Shown in pieces: positions 53,160 through 63,868 of a stretch of 64,000 nucleotides of DNA. The stretch's first letter is position 1, and the number at the start of each line of letters is the position of its first letter. Both the position numbers and the translations under genes were made by a program. The stretch lies in assembly GCA_033725935.1 (NCBI GenBank), contig MU867076.1, positions 62,001 through 126,000 of the forward strand, in the 5' to 3' direction. Under the pieces are notes generated by a model. The model was not told the DNA's origin, did not search any database, and worked only from the letters and a program-made list of their open reading frames with translations. This DNA is from Cladorrhinum sp. PSN259. Taxonomy: Eukaryota; Ascomycota; Sordariomycetes; Sordariales; Podosporaceae.

Positions 53160-53280
53160 GGTCCTGTGGGCGAGTGGTTAGCCGACTGGTCAACAGCGTT
53201 GATTTCACCCAGCGTTGCATTTCTTAAAGCGGAAGTCAGCGAAGGGCCGGGAGACGTCAGTTCGAACCTGACCGGGACCA
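53160..53280 (+). tRNA. Class II tRNA, probably tRNA-Leu (CAA), with an intron
   Basis: Acceptor GGTCCTG/CGGGACC and T arm GTCAG-TTCGAAC-CTGAC pair; A-box TGGGCGAGTGG and B-box GTTCGAACC are good. A long variable arm marks class II. The segment TCAAC-AGC-GTTGA forms a hairpin in which the candidate anticodon CAA pairs with the intron, as is typical for tRNA-Leu (CAA). The anticodon stem is imperfect, so the identity is tentative. TTTTTTT follows. Confidence 0.65.
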
Positions 53281-53293
53281 ACATATTTTTTTC

Positions 53294-53349
53294 TTTCTCC
53301 TTTTTTCTTCCTCTTTTTTCCTTTCTCCTTTTTTCTTCCTCTTTTTTCC
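53294..53349 (+). repeat. Two copies of a 28-nt pyrimidine unit
   Basis: TTTCTCC followed by a T6CTTCCTCT6CC pattern is repeated exactly twice, then TTTC repeats continue to about 53375. It starts 14 bases after the tRNA. Confidence 0.85.
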
Positions 53350-53618
53350 TTTCTTTCTTTCTCTCTTTTTTATCATGTATACCTAGACCGGGACCACGGA
53401 TAGATGAAGAGTTCAGCCTCTCTGCTTCAAATCACACTTTGACCATTTCGCCCTTCTTCGTGCCAAGTTCCAGTGTGATTAAAGAGCGTAAAAAAAGCAT
53501 TATAATATGCCATTTCTTTCAATTCTCAAAAGAGTGTATGTAAACACATTAACTTCGCTAGATGCCCAGATAATTAGATGTAATGTACAAAGTAGTAGTC
53601 TTTCCTACAAAATTTCCA
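53350..53618. other. Short gap after the repeat, nothing recognised
   Basis: 3' UTR of the leftward Gly-rich membrane protein gene. No motif. Confidence 0.4.
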
Positions 53619-55131
53619 TCAATACCGCCGCCTCCTACTCCCAGTCCCAGTTCCCGGCCTCCTTAAGCTCCCTGGGGGCGGCTTGCTAATTTTGACCACC
53701 ACCGTCTGTCCCGAATTCGCGAAATCAATATACTGCCCCTGTCCCTGCCCTTGTCCCCTACTGCTTCCACCCCGATGATGCTGCGTGTTATCCGAGCTCC
53801 CAGTAACAGGCGGCGTAGCAGGCGGCATAGGCCACAGCATCTGCGGGTTAATAATAGCGCTCAACCCGCTGGTTGTACTGAGGCTGCTGATGCTTCCTCC
53901 TCTGGTATGATGTGGCTGGAGTTGTTGTTGTTGCTGCTGCGGCTGAGGTTGAGGTTGATACTTTGGTTGTCTGTATCCCGCTATCGGAGGGGGAGCGGCA
54001 GGTCCTCCAATGGACAAATTGGCGACGTGAAGAACTCGAGGTTTGGCTGCTGGAGGCGGCGGTGTGATACTAGCTTTTGGGGTCGGGGGCACATATTGAG
54101 GACGGCCGGGGTAAGCTACGGGGGCACCTCCGTGGGCGGGTGGACTCAGCATGCTGGCCGGCGATAGAGGGGAGACGGGGGACGGCGTGAATCTTCCTCG
54201 GCTGCTGGCTAGGGATTCGCCGGTTGGGGATGAGACTCGGTTGTTGTAGTTTGCCGAAAGGGGCAGCAAAGGTGGTGGGGCGTTGTTCCGATTGCCGCGA
54301 AGGCTGGTTTGTCGCATGACGGGCGCGGCAACGAAACCTGCTGGTGCTCCTTCGGGGCCGATGATGGGGTTGAGGAGGTTGTTGCCCATTCCGTCTGGAC
54401 CGGTGTGGGTGGTTAGGTAAGAGCTTCCTAGTCTGCCGTCACCTCCCTTGCGGAAACGAGAGAGGAAACGCTGGACTTTGGGTTTCTTTCGAAAGAGGAA
54501 AAGGAGGAGGGCCATGAGGGCTAGAAGAGCGAGAAAACCAACGACAATACCGGCGATGACTCCTCCCGAGGCGCCTTTGTTGCTATTTTTGCCACTGGCA
54601 GCCCCTGATGACGCTCCAGCGGTGTTGGAACCTGAACCAATGGTGTTTTCTGCCCCTGTTCCTGCTCCAATGGTTCCTCCCACAGCTGCTCCAGCGCCGA
54701 CTGATGCACTGGAACCATTTCCTCCTCCAGAACCGTTCTTTCCTCCTCCGGTGCTCGGTGTCGATGATGAGCTCCCGCTGTTTCCCCCAGCTCCTGATCC
54801 TGATCCTACTCCTGTCCCTGCTCCTCCTCCGGCTTGGCCCGATCCCTCACCGGATCCTGCTCCCGCTCCTGCGCGCTGCGTCGTTGCCGGTGCTGCCGGT
54901 CCATTTCCTGTGCCATTGTTTCCTCCCGCATCTGGCTTCTGGGTTTCTGCAGGTTTTGATCCTCCGGTAGGAGCTGGATTCACAACAGGCGCCTGTGTTG
55001 TGGCCGGTTTGTCTGGTGAGTTAGTTGTCGGTGCCGGCTGTACCGGGGCAGGATGAGTTGTTGTAGCTGCTGGCGGCGGATCATTTTTCACTGTCGTTGT
55101 TGGCTCTGATGCCTTGGTCGAAGTGGTGTGG

Positions 55132-55163
<32 letters not shown>

Positions 55164-55349
55164 ACCCCCATTGTTCCCTCCTCCTCCATTATTCCCCCCT
55201 CCGAACCATCCCCCACTACCACCTTTTCCTCCACCCTGTCCGCGATCTCTATCGTCACCATCCATATCCCCTCTTCCGCCTCCTCTTCCTCCGCCGTGTC
55301 CTCTTTGCCTCCTGTCTAAAAGTGAAGTGAGGGCGATTGGGAGATGCAT
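53619..55349 (-). CDS. Single-pass membrane protein with Gly/Asn-rich ectodomain
   Basis: A single exon encodes 576 residues. The first 12 residues (MHLPIALTSLLD) are a short hydrophobic start followed by a very Gly/Arg-rich stretch. Then Asn11, Thr/Pro-rich and Gly/Ser/Ala-rich low-complexity repeats, likely O-glycosylated. One membrane helix (GVIAGIVVGFLALLALMALLLFLF) is at about residues 268-291, followed by RKKPK. The cytosolic half is Pro/Gln-rich with SPVSPLSP and PPPPAAKPR, ending in RRPG and Arg/Tyr residues. The layout resembles Mid2/WSC-like wall-stress sensors of fungi but lacks a WSC domain. The signal peptide is weak, so a missing first exon is possible. Function unknown. Confidence 0.7.
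55131..55163 (+). repeat. (GTT)11 microsatellite
   Basis: Eleven GTT units code for eleven Asn on the minus strand inside the membrane protein gene. Confidence 0.95.
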
Positions 55350-56330
55350 TTATTTATGTCCTTCTTTAACCAGCGATCATGGTATCCAAACCACGGCCAT
55401 TTAAAAAGAATGCAACGTGGTTAATTAAGACAAAAGCTCTCCCTGGCATAAAAGAGTGATGCCAAACAAGCGAGAGACAATCTAGTGAGAGACCGTGTTT
55501 CAACAACCACCACACCAAAGAAATGAGTGAATGAGGCGGGTGGTGAGAGAAAGAAAAACTTGAGCTCAAGCCGGAACACAAAAGACAAAAGAGGGGACTC
55601 GTCTGAATAATGTCACGGTGAGTTGGTGATTGAGGCTAAGCTGGGAGGGGACGAGACCCGCTTGGCATGGCTCCAGAGCAGGGGCCAAAGTCACAACGGG
55701 TGCTAAACGAGGTGCGTGTCCCTTACATTTGGGGATGGTACCTGCAGGAGGCTTATCCCAAACCGGGAGAGCATTGACTGCCAGCATTGCACATGTGAGA
55801 TTGATGTTTCTTTGCAGGTGCATGGGAAAGGGTGAAATGCTGCCTTGGGGCGTCAGTGTTTCGATGCGGTGAAGAGAGTCCTTGTCGGTCGGATGTGATG
55901 GGAAGAAGCTGCATGCAGTTGGGCTGTGCTGAAGTCCTGTTGGAGGATTGACCTAGACGCGTCGCGATATCAGTATGAAGGTTATATCACACCTACACTA
56001 TAATAAACAAACGAAAAGTAAAAAAGGCTCAACACGGCTCGGAATCGAGCGAACGAAACATGGAAACAAAAGAGTGGCTCCATGATGATCGTCCGTCGAT
56101 AACAAACTCGCTTGTCCGCTTGTTCTCCGAGAATGGCGCGACGATAAGAGTCTTGTGCTACCTACCCCAGGGCTCGGGCCTCCAATCTCCACGAGAAAAG
56201 AAATGCCTGCAAAAACGTGGCACTGTCATCCGCACCATTGACTGTCTTGGAGAAAACAGGATGTGATTCTTGGCGCCACCATCAAGCATACACGCACAAA
56301 ACTTGAAGGCGTCAACATTCGTTTCAGGAG
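55350..56330. other. Intergenic, nothing recognised
   Basis: Promoter side of the Gly-rich protein gene. No motif or gene was called. Confidence 0.4.
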
Positions 56331-56995
56331 TCATGAAACACTTCCGTATCTGTGTATAAACCTACAGTCTCTAAGCCAAGACAAGATGCTCGCCACCTTG
56401 ATAGACCTCCAAGTCTTCTTCCCCAGTTTTATCGGGGAGTCTTGGTTCCCTTCCCAATCCCTCGGGTCCTTACATCGAACTGCCGTGCATGATAGATGGT
56501 CTTTAGCAAACAAAAGGCCAATTCCGGCCAGTGGTCGTGTTTACGTGATTTTGCCGAGCAGATCAGGTTGATTGCATTCAGCTCATGTCTGACTGCTGTC
56601 AGTGAAGGTCCAGATTCAACAGTTTTGGAAATTGTATTTGATATCAGAGTAAGGCTCTCAAGTCTCGATTTTGAAGAGGGCCCGGGGAAATCCCGCCATC
56701 CTATTCTATTAGGGCCATAAGTTAGTTCGACATGATGGCCGCGGATGGCCTCTTGGATGATCCATTGCCGTTGGAACCATTCACGACGGAGCAAATTGCA
56801 AACCGGGGTCCAGTCTCAAGCAGTAGGATCACACCTTCGGCCAAGTGGAAGGGTACATGTGCTAGCGCCGAGTAACGATTCCTGGTGATAGGCACAGGAT
56901 GGCCGTCGACGGTAATAACTTCTTGCTAACTTTCGTCTCCCCAGGTGTAGGATAGCACATAATACCTCATATACCATGGATAATTTACGTGTATT
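56331..56995 (-). pseudogene. Heterokaryon-incompatibility (HET) domain pseudogene
   Basis: Reading leftward from about 56980: YVLSYTWGDES, TAG, then QEVITVDGHPVPITRNRY, HET-domain motif one. The middle with the DAICINQ motif is missing. The frame then changes to REWFQRQWIIQEAIRGHHVEL (the WxxQE motif), and a further shift near 56495 gives CKDPRD, the C(S)DPRD motif. Stops and frame changes show decay. HET domains trigger cell death upon fusion of unlike strains. This copy cannot make a whole protein. Confidence 0.75.
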
Positions 56996-59633
56996 ACCGA
57001 ACAATAAACAATAACAATAAATCCTCCGATTTCACCTACGCCGAAGTAAGAGAACAACAACTATAAGCTCGTCTGTGTTATTGTTGAGTGGGTAGTAGCG
57101 GTACGTTTTGGTTTCACTCCAATTTAGGTTGTCGCTCTTGCCATCCTGATCAGATGCATTATTGGCATCCTTCTTGGAGATTATAAGTAGGGAGACGAAC
57201 TGGCATATCGCATCCAGTCTTCTGTCCTATGCGAGCGCGATGGAATCCCACATTTATGTCTTTATAATGCCCAAATCGTCAGGCAGGTTATTAACAAACG
57301 CCTGACCGAAGACCCAGAAATTGAAACAAAAATCCCAACACACCGAAGGTATAAACGCACATATCCTTGTTGTATCTCAGATATCTGATGTACTCGTAGT
57401 GTCCCTCTGGGGGATCCGGCTCAGATATTTCTGTATGAACTGGCCGCTTCAAAGTCGAGGCTGAGTTGCGCCATGGAAATTGCGCTTGATGGTGCAGTGT
57501 TTGGAAAAGAGGCATACGGCTTAAGAAACACAGTCCCTAAAAGAACGGCTACCTGAGAGTAAAATGGGTCGTGACTCTTGGCATGCTTTGCGAAGGTAAA
57601 ATATCCTACGAATAGAACAGAGAGGCTGTGAAAAAGTTGCTGCGACGAGGGACGAAGCTTTCAGATAAGGAAGACGACGACTGCCTTTGGTATCAAGTAA
57701 ACTACGTAACCTCCTTGGAGTTTTCGAGACAGCCACAAAAGAATAGCGCACTGCAAGTGTTGCCTGTCAACTGGCTTCTGCACTTCCACGTCAACCAAGC
57801 CTCCATTCAGCTCAATTCAGTATCTTCTGTCGTGCATGTGCATGGACCAACGACAACCTACACTATATTTTTAGAGAACTCAATGTTTATTTGGACCATT
57901 CAGTATATGTACTCTTTTACTGTTTGGTCCTATCACACAAGGGTTACTTGATCGGTGAAGCCCCTTTTCTTTTGAGGGAACACATACAACTGACTATTAC
58001 AGGTTCTGAGATTACACGAACTTGCCTACCAGCGTTGCCGAAGCTGCACCTGTGAGAATGAGGTTAGCAATGATAATAGAACGGGATTCATCATATTCAA
58101 ATATGACGTGTTTAGTTTGGGTCTAGGCATGAGTAGGTTCTATTAAACTTCTTGCGGGAACTTGATAACTCATTTTTTTAGTTTTTCTCATTTCGATTCA
58201 ATGTGACAAGGGGCTTGTATACAGCATGGAACGAGTAGTTCGATTCAGTATAATAATCTGTTATGGCCTCTGGTCTCCTATACTCTCTAGGCTTCCTTTG
58301 TCCTGGCCGGAGTCCTTACTCCGGCTCCGGCGGTTACTAAGAATACGTGTGTTCTATCTTGGGGTCCTACTGCAACCGTCCTGCAGGCTTGTCCCTCCAT
58401 CGGGGATCTTCCTAGCCAGCTATCCTCTAGAATACCTTCTCTCGCGGACCTCGACGTGCAGGGTATGGACACTAGGGAAGCCTTACTATATTGATAGGCT
58501 CTGGGAGCTTCTTAGCTTACCTATTATCCAGTGTGTTGTCCTGTCGCACAGTGTTGAGTGCGGGGTGGTCAGGGCACGTGTGACAATTCAAGAGAGTTTC
58601 GAGGAGCTGCTAAACCTGTCTGCGCAGCAATTACAATGCCTCTTGCGTCAAACAGAACTTGAATCTAAGGTAGACGCAACTTCAATTCGCCGCAAAAAAA
58701 GTCTAGCCTCTGAAGGATCATGTAGACAATGTATTCCTTGACTTCATACCAGATAATTGAGCGGAATTTTCGCCTGTTCGAGCCTGCTTTAAAAACAGGT
58801 GCACATCCATCATTTCGATCATGGTTCTCTTGAACTCTCGAGCTCCATGTCCTTGACTAGACTGCGAGTGACAGCCTTTGCGGTCTTTGTCCAATCCAGA
58901 CGTTCAAGACGTATGGCGTCAAAAATAGTTCTGCGGTTTAAGCTTGAAATGATTGCCACAGCGGCTATTCAACTCCTTTAAACTCTGGTATGTCCTTGAA
59001 AGGTGTAAAGCGAAACTCATATCACCTCTCTTTAACTCGATCGGCGTGAGTGAGCGCGCTTCTGTGCAGATGGAGCTCCTGATTACCAGAGCTAAAGGTG
59101 GTGCGAAGGTTCGTCAGCGGCACTGGTGTTAATTTGGAAAAGCTTAGTGGATATCAGCAGACATGAGGCTCTAAACCAGGGTATTTCTGTGACTGCCAAG
59201 AAACTTGCAGGGTAAATAGTGGTCCTTAGCCGCTGTAGCCGCCGCAACCCTTCTTGGGAAAGTATAGGCCCAAAGCAACTGGAACCATGCCTTACCGGAA
59301 TCAACAATTTTCTCCAGATTGATTGGACAGAAGCTTCAGGTATTGGATGCTTGTCAATGATCGCGGTCAGCGATGTTGCCGCCTGCGTGATGCCAGTTGG
59401 GCACATGAAGAGCCTTGCCCGAATACAGAGGCCCTGTGCTGCTTCCAGAAAGCCGAGTATAGTTATATAAACGTCATTAAAGAATCCCAGATGGAAACCC
59501 TGTTCAACAAGTTCACACCCGCACTATATCTCTTCATCAACCAAGCTTCAAGACCCAGGAACCCCCCGACTAAACCAGACCTCATTACCAACCACAAAGA
59601 TGTAAGTCTGAGCCGTCGACGACATTGCCATAT
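56996..59633. other. AT-rich gap with small coding-like fragments
   Basis: No supported gene. On the plus strand near 58290-58480 a stretch after a TAG acceptor-like site reads ASFVLAGVLTPAPAVTKN then CVLSWGPTATVLQACPS, like a small secreted protein, but it stops soon. A frame at 59323-59721 reaches a GTAAGT donor at 59602 and may be an upstream exon of the PNP gene, but its phase does not match. Confidence 0.3.
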
Positions 59634-60605
59634 ATGTATTCAGCAAGAAAAGACTCTAACGGTGGCAACAGGCCGACAAAACTCAGTCGTGATGCCTATA
59701 CAGTGGGATGGATTGCCCTGAACGCCGACGAAATAACCGCCGCTCGCCTCGTTTTCCAGAGTGAGCACGAGTCTCTTCCCAGATTGCCCATGGACGACAA
59801 CGTCTACATTTTGGGCGATGTGGAGGGCCATAATGTGGTGGTTGCATTTCCTGGGATGGGCCAAATGGGCACTGCAGTAGCCTCCCATGTCACCACCAAC
59901 ATGATGCGCACTTTTGTCAATATCGACTTCGTTCTTGTGGTTGGTGCTGCGAGCGGAGCCCCTGGGCCATCGGACCCTTCGGATCCACTAAAAGATCTCC
60001 GACTCGGAGATGTCGTCGTTGGTTTTCCAGCCAAAGATGGCCTAAGTGCTCTCCAGATCGATCGTGGGCGGTGGTCAGGCCCATCCGAATTTAAGATCGA
60101 GTCCCTCCTTCCCAATCCTCCGAAGCGGTTACTCAGTGCAGTCACCACCTTGAGCTCGGATCACAGATTTGGCAATGACCAGATGATGGAGTTCATCCAG
60201 GCGTCCGCGTCGGCGACTGCACACTCTTTTCTAGGATGGGACAAGGACCAGCTGTTCAAAGCATCATACAACCACGTTCAGGGCGGAGATGATTGTTCTG
60301 CATGCGATCAACGGGAACTGCAAGTTCGTCTGCCCCGGGAATCTCACAGACCAGCGGTGCATATTGGGAAAGTGGCATCCAGCAATTCTGTCATCATGTC
60401 CGCCGAATATCGGGACAAGATGAGGGCCGACCACGAAATTCTGTGTTTTGAAACGGGAGCTGCTGGAGTTATGGCCTGCGCTCCTTGTTTGGTTATCAAA
60501 GGCATCTCGGACTACGGAGACAGCCACGTCAACAATAAGTGGCAGCCCTATGCCGCCACTACGGCAGCTTCGTACGCGCGGGCTCTTTTGCGAGTCTTGG
60601 CCTGA
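59634..60605 (+). CDS. Stand-alone PNP_UDP (nucleoside phosphorylase-like) protein
   Basis: From the ATG at 59634 a single exon gives 323 residues. The sequence opens RDAYTVGWIALNADEITAA, the start of fungal PNP_UDP domains, then VVVAFPGMGQMGTAVASHVT, VLVVGAASGAP and RLGDVVVGFP. The C-terminal active-site loop reads CFETGAAGVMACAPCLVIKG then ISDYGDSHVNNKW with YAATTAASYARALL at the end. In nucleoside phosphorylases the loop is usually EMEAAG; here it is ETGAAG, so nucleoside handling may be changed. The usual GG turn is GAASGAP. In many fungi this domain is the N-terminal part of NLR proteins; here the protein ends directly after it with no NACHT or ankyrin part. Stand-alone forms also exist. 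Confidence 0.83.
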   Translation: MYSARKDSNGGNRPTKLSRDAYTVGWIALNADEITAARLVFQSEHESLPRLPMDDNVYILGDVEGHNVVVAFPGMGQMGTAVASHVTTNMMRTFVNIDFVLVVGAASGAPGPSDPSDPLKDLRLGDVVVGFPAKDGLSALQIDRGRWSGPSEFKIESLLPNPPKRLLSAVTTLSSDHRFGNDQMMEFIQASASATAHSFLGWDKDQLFKASYNHVQGGDDCSACDQRELQVRLPRESHRPAVHIGKVASSNSVIMSAEYRDKMRADHEILCFETGAAGVMACAPCLVIKGISDYGDSHVNNKWQPYAATTAASYARALLRVLA

Positions 60606-63600
60606 CTGAGCGCATGTGAGTTCAGGTTGAAGGAATAATTCCCGGCAACTGGCGACAGGAAAACCAGGTTTTAAGAGATTATTGAAGCTAGAAGGAAAGT
60701 GGATGGAACTTGAATAGCTCTCTACTTGGTATTGGACGGAAGGGTCTTTAAGCTTGTAGGATAAGAGATGAAGTTTTTAGTAAAACTTTATGCTCAATAT
60801 ATTTTTCCCTATTTGTCTCAAAGCTGGTTTCATGTACCTAGATTGGCGTGATAGGTGGCCAGTTTTTGCAAGATCCAAATACCTTTGGTAGTGCCATGGC
60901 TTGCTCGACAATAAAAAAGCGAAGTGATTGCAATATTCCGAAACGTTGTATATATGTTCTTCTGGGCCTTTTGAGACATGCTTTGGCCCACCATCCCGCT
61001 AGCGAATATCTGTATCTTAGGACTTTCTTCTCTAGCCGCCAGATAAGGAGGTAGGTACAAGTTTCTGCATAACACTGTGAGCACTCCCGGAAACTGCCGG
61101 CCTTTCATGTTTGCCTAATATGGGGGTGCTGCACGTGGTAATTGCTTCGTCACCGTCACTCCCAGCCCGCCTTCAAGAAAGTGAATCGACCTCAAAGATC
61201 TACAGTTACTGAAGACAAAATAATATCCTTAAATTATCTTATGGAAGGTTAGTAGCGGAAGTCAAATCAGAACTTCTTGTACAAGCATGCTCCGACCTAC
61301 TCGGTTATATATATCTCGTTTTGGAAGGGTAAAGTGATACGCTATCCGCTGGAGTGCAAGCACCAGCGGGGGCCGCATGGATAAGTGGCAGGACATATGC
61401 CATTTTTGCGCGGAATTAGAGTAATAGGGACGGAAATGCTGGAATTCTGGTCTACTGGAAACTGCACATGGCAGGCCAATGACTCGGAGTAATGGGTCAA
61501 GGACCTATGAAGGTTGTCCCGCCCTGGTGATCCTTTGGGCTTTCATTTTCTTCATTTACATGCAGCTGAACTTCAGCTCGAGATAGGGCCATGGAGATTA
61601 AGTTGTTCTTGCCTAATGGAATTTGAAGTTAGAGGAGGTCACACACCCGAGACACTTAATAAAAACAGTCATCCAGGGGCTCATCAATTTTGTTCTTTTG
61701 ACAAAAAGAAACCCAATTCCAGAACGTCGAATATATTAATCTACTTTTTCAATTAACGCTGATCAATTAATTAACCTTAACGCATGACCCATTTCTCGGA
61801 TTGCCCTCATGGCTAAACTGCTGCTGCTCTGCCAAGTCCATGGCATTGGGACTTGGCGACCGGCTCGCTTGGATGCTGCTTCTTTTTCGCGACGGGAATG
61901 CAAATATGTTTGCCCTTGCTGCATGCTGATATATATTAAACTTATTTTGTGCGCGAGGGGGGTTGCCCCCTGAACGAATCAAAACATATCTTTAGATATT
62001 AAACGAAGGTCACATCTCATAATTACGCTTTCCCTCGTTTCCACGTGTGCGGCGTCCGAACCTTCTTTTTTTTATTGCCTCGTTTTTTTGCCGATCTTTT
62101 TTGTTCTGCCAATGGTAATCTGAGCGGCCGATGCCATGCATTTCCAGGTCCGAACCCGCCACTGGCAGTCCAGCCAGGCCATGGGAGCAGATGGCAGGAT
62201 TTTATTCCCATCGGACATGCCGCCCCTCGTTTCCGGCAGGATTCGGCCGGCGGTCAGAAAAGAGGACGAGAAAATCTTGAAAACAAACATGGAAGAATAT
62301 CACCAACAGCACAAAGGCCGGAGAACCTAGTGTGGCACTTTTTACATGTTTTTCCGGCGGCAAGCCGAACCAACGGCCGGGCTTTGCTTGGCTCTCTCGA
62401 CACCGAGGCATTACCTTCAGCTCCGACTCCCGAGCCTCAGGTCTGAATGCTTGTTTTTAGCCACCATCACTTGGCCTGCAGTTTCGCGGCGGCGCGCACG
62501 ATGGCCTTCTTCAGGTCAGCTGGTTGGTGGTTTTGTTTGCCCTGGTTGATCTCGGGCAGCATTCAGCCAGTAAGATGAGTGCCAGGATGGCCCGTCTCGC
62601 CCCGGAGAGCTTCCCCTCTCCCCCTCACGGACCGATTAGCAGCGCTGAACCTGGGAATGACCACGTGAAGGATTGGGATCACGTCCTCAGTGTGGAAGGT
62701 GCACTCAGTGCATACAGTAATCATGATCTGCCGAAAACAAGTCCAGAGGGGGAGGAAATGCTCGAAGGAGGCACGCTAGCGGGAGCGAGGTGGTAAACAG
62801 CCGGCTGGGCACGTTTGTCCCAACCTCTACCGTCGCATTTAACCGGCGGAGACGGCTCGAAATCCCCCCTCCACACCACCGTGGCCACCCCCCTTGGCAC
62901 TGAGGATGCTGTCAATGGCTGTCCAACGCCTGCCAAGTGCACTAACAATTATCCTGTACATTTCCGTGGCGTCGACGGGCGTCCAAGTGGGATGCGGGTG
63001 GATAATCCCCGCGATTAACCTAGCGCCGGTACTCTTGCAGTGTTGCTGAGAGACCCCTAGTCCCAGTTAGCCGTTATCCGTCATGGACCGAGTGGGCGAG
63101 TGGCGCGAGTGAGTCGGCGGGCATTATCACATTCTCAGCTTCAAGTGTTTTATTTTATCGAGTGGGATTTTGCCGGGGGGAATCCACCATCCCCAGGAAA
63201 TCGGGAAACTGGAGAAAATGGAGACAGGGACACATTCTGGGAACCTGGAATCTGGGGAACTTTGGGGAAAAGGAAAAAAAAAGTAAAATGTCGGGCCCGA
63301 AAAGGGGATCCACACGCCAATAAACAACCATGCGACACCACCACGGCAGGCGGGGGAAGCAGCAAACACGGGACACGCTGCTACGATAGACTACGACATG
63401 ATTTCCCTATTGGGGGTTGATGGAAACTGGGAAAGCTCATTGTCACACGCGGGAGGAAAAGCGAGGTATGTCCGCTCCTACTGTGTACGGGATATGTCAA
63501 GGTTTGAAACTTGACATGGACGGTTCGCCTACCAGCCAATGGCCATGGTCAATCAGCAGTAGAGTCTATTTCCCCAATATACCACGAGGAGCCGCCATGC

Positions 63601-63868
63601 CGTTCCTGGGACTGGGGAACTGGGGAAAAACATGCACTCCAGAAAAGGCGGGGACCATGTTGAACCGAGTGACCAACTGACATCCCGGGCTCATGGATAC
63701 ACACTCTGCAGCCTGAGTATCATTATTGTCAAGGGATGGGATCCGCGAGGGCGGTTGGATTAAAATGGCCCTCATGTCCCATTCTACTCTCCCTCCCCCT
63801 CTCCCTTCCCTTCACATCCATCCACCCTTCCTCGACCATCTCCATCTCCATATCCAGAGATCGTCAAC
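60606..63868. other. Long non-coding upstream region of the sugar transporter
   Basis: More than 3.2 kb without a supported gene. Frames of 60-130 codons at 62045-62446 and elsewhere have no family and lack consistent codon pattern. 62.5-63.7 kb is GC-rich with G-runs. Long promoters are known for regulated hexose transporters. CT-rich at 63780-63840 directly before the start codon. Confidence 0.5.
63173..63655 (+). promoter_or_regulatory. Cluster of CreA/CRE1-type sites (SYGGRG)
   Basis: SYGGRG motifs occur on the plus strand at 63173, 63209, 63252, 63350, 63612, 63620 and 63648, and on the minus strand at 63191-63196 and 63638-63643. About two are expected by chance in 480 bases. CreA/CRE1 represses sugar-transporter and other genes on glucose. 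The cluster is 215-695 bases before the transporter start. Confidence 0.5.

Noticed and set aside
54448..55056. A 202-codon Pro-rich plus-strand frame
   Set aside because: It is the complement of the Gly-rich coding repeats of the membrane protein.
59491..59601. A first exon for the PNP gene (ATG 59491, GTAAGT at 59602)
   Set aside because: Its phase does not join the PNP frame with any acceptor seen; the ATG at 59634 is simpler.
62045..62446. A 133-codon frame in the sugar transporter upstream region
   Set aside because: No family features, and overlapping frames of like length on both strands suggest chance in GC-rich DNA.
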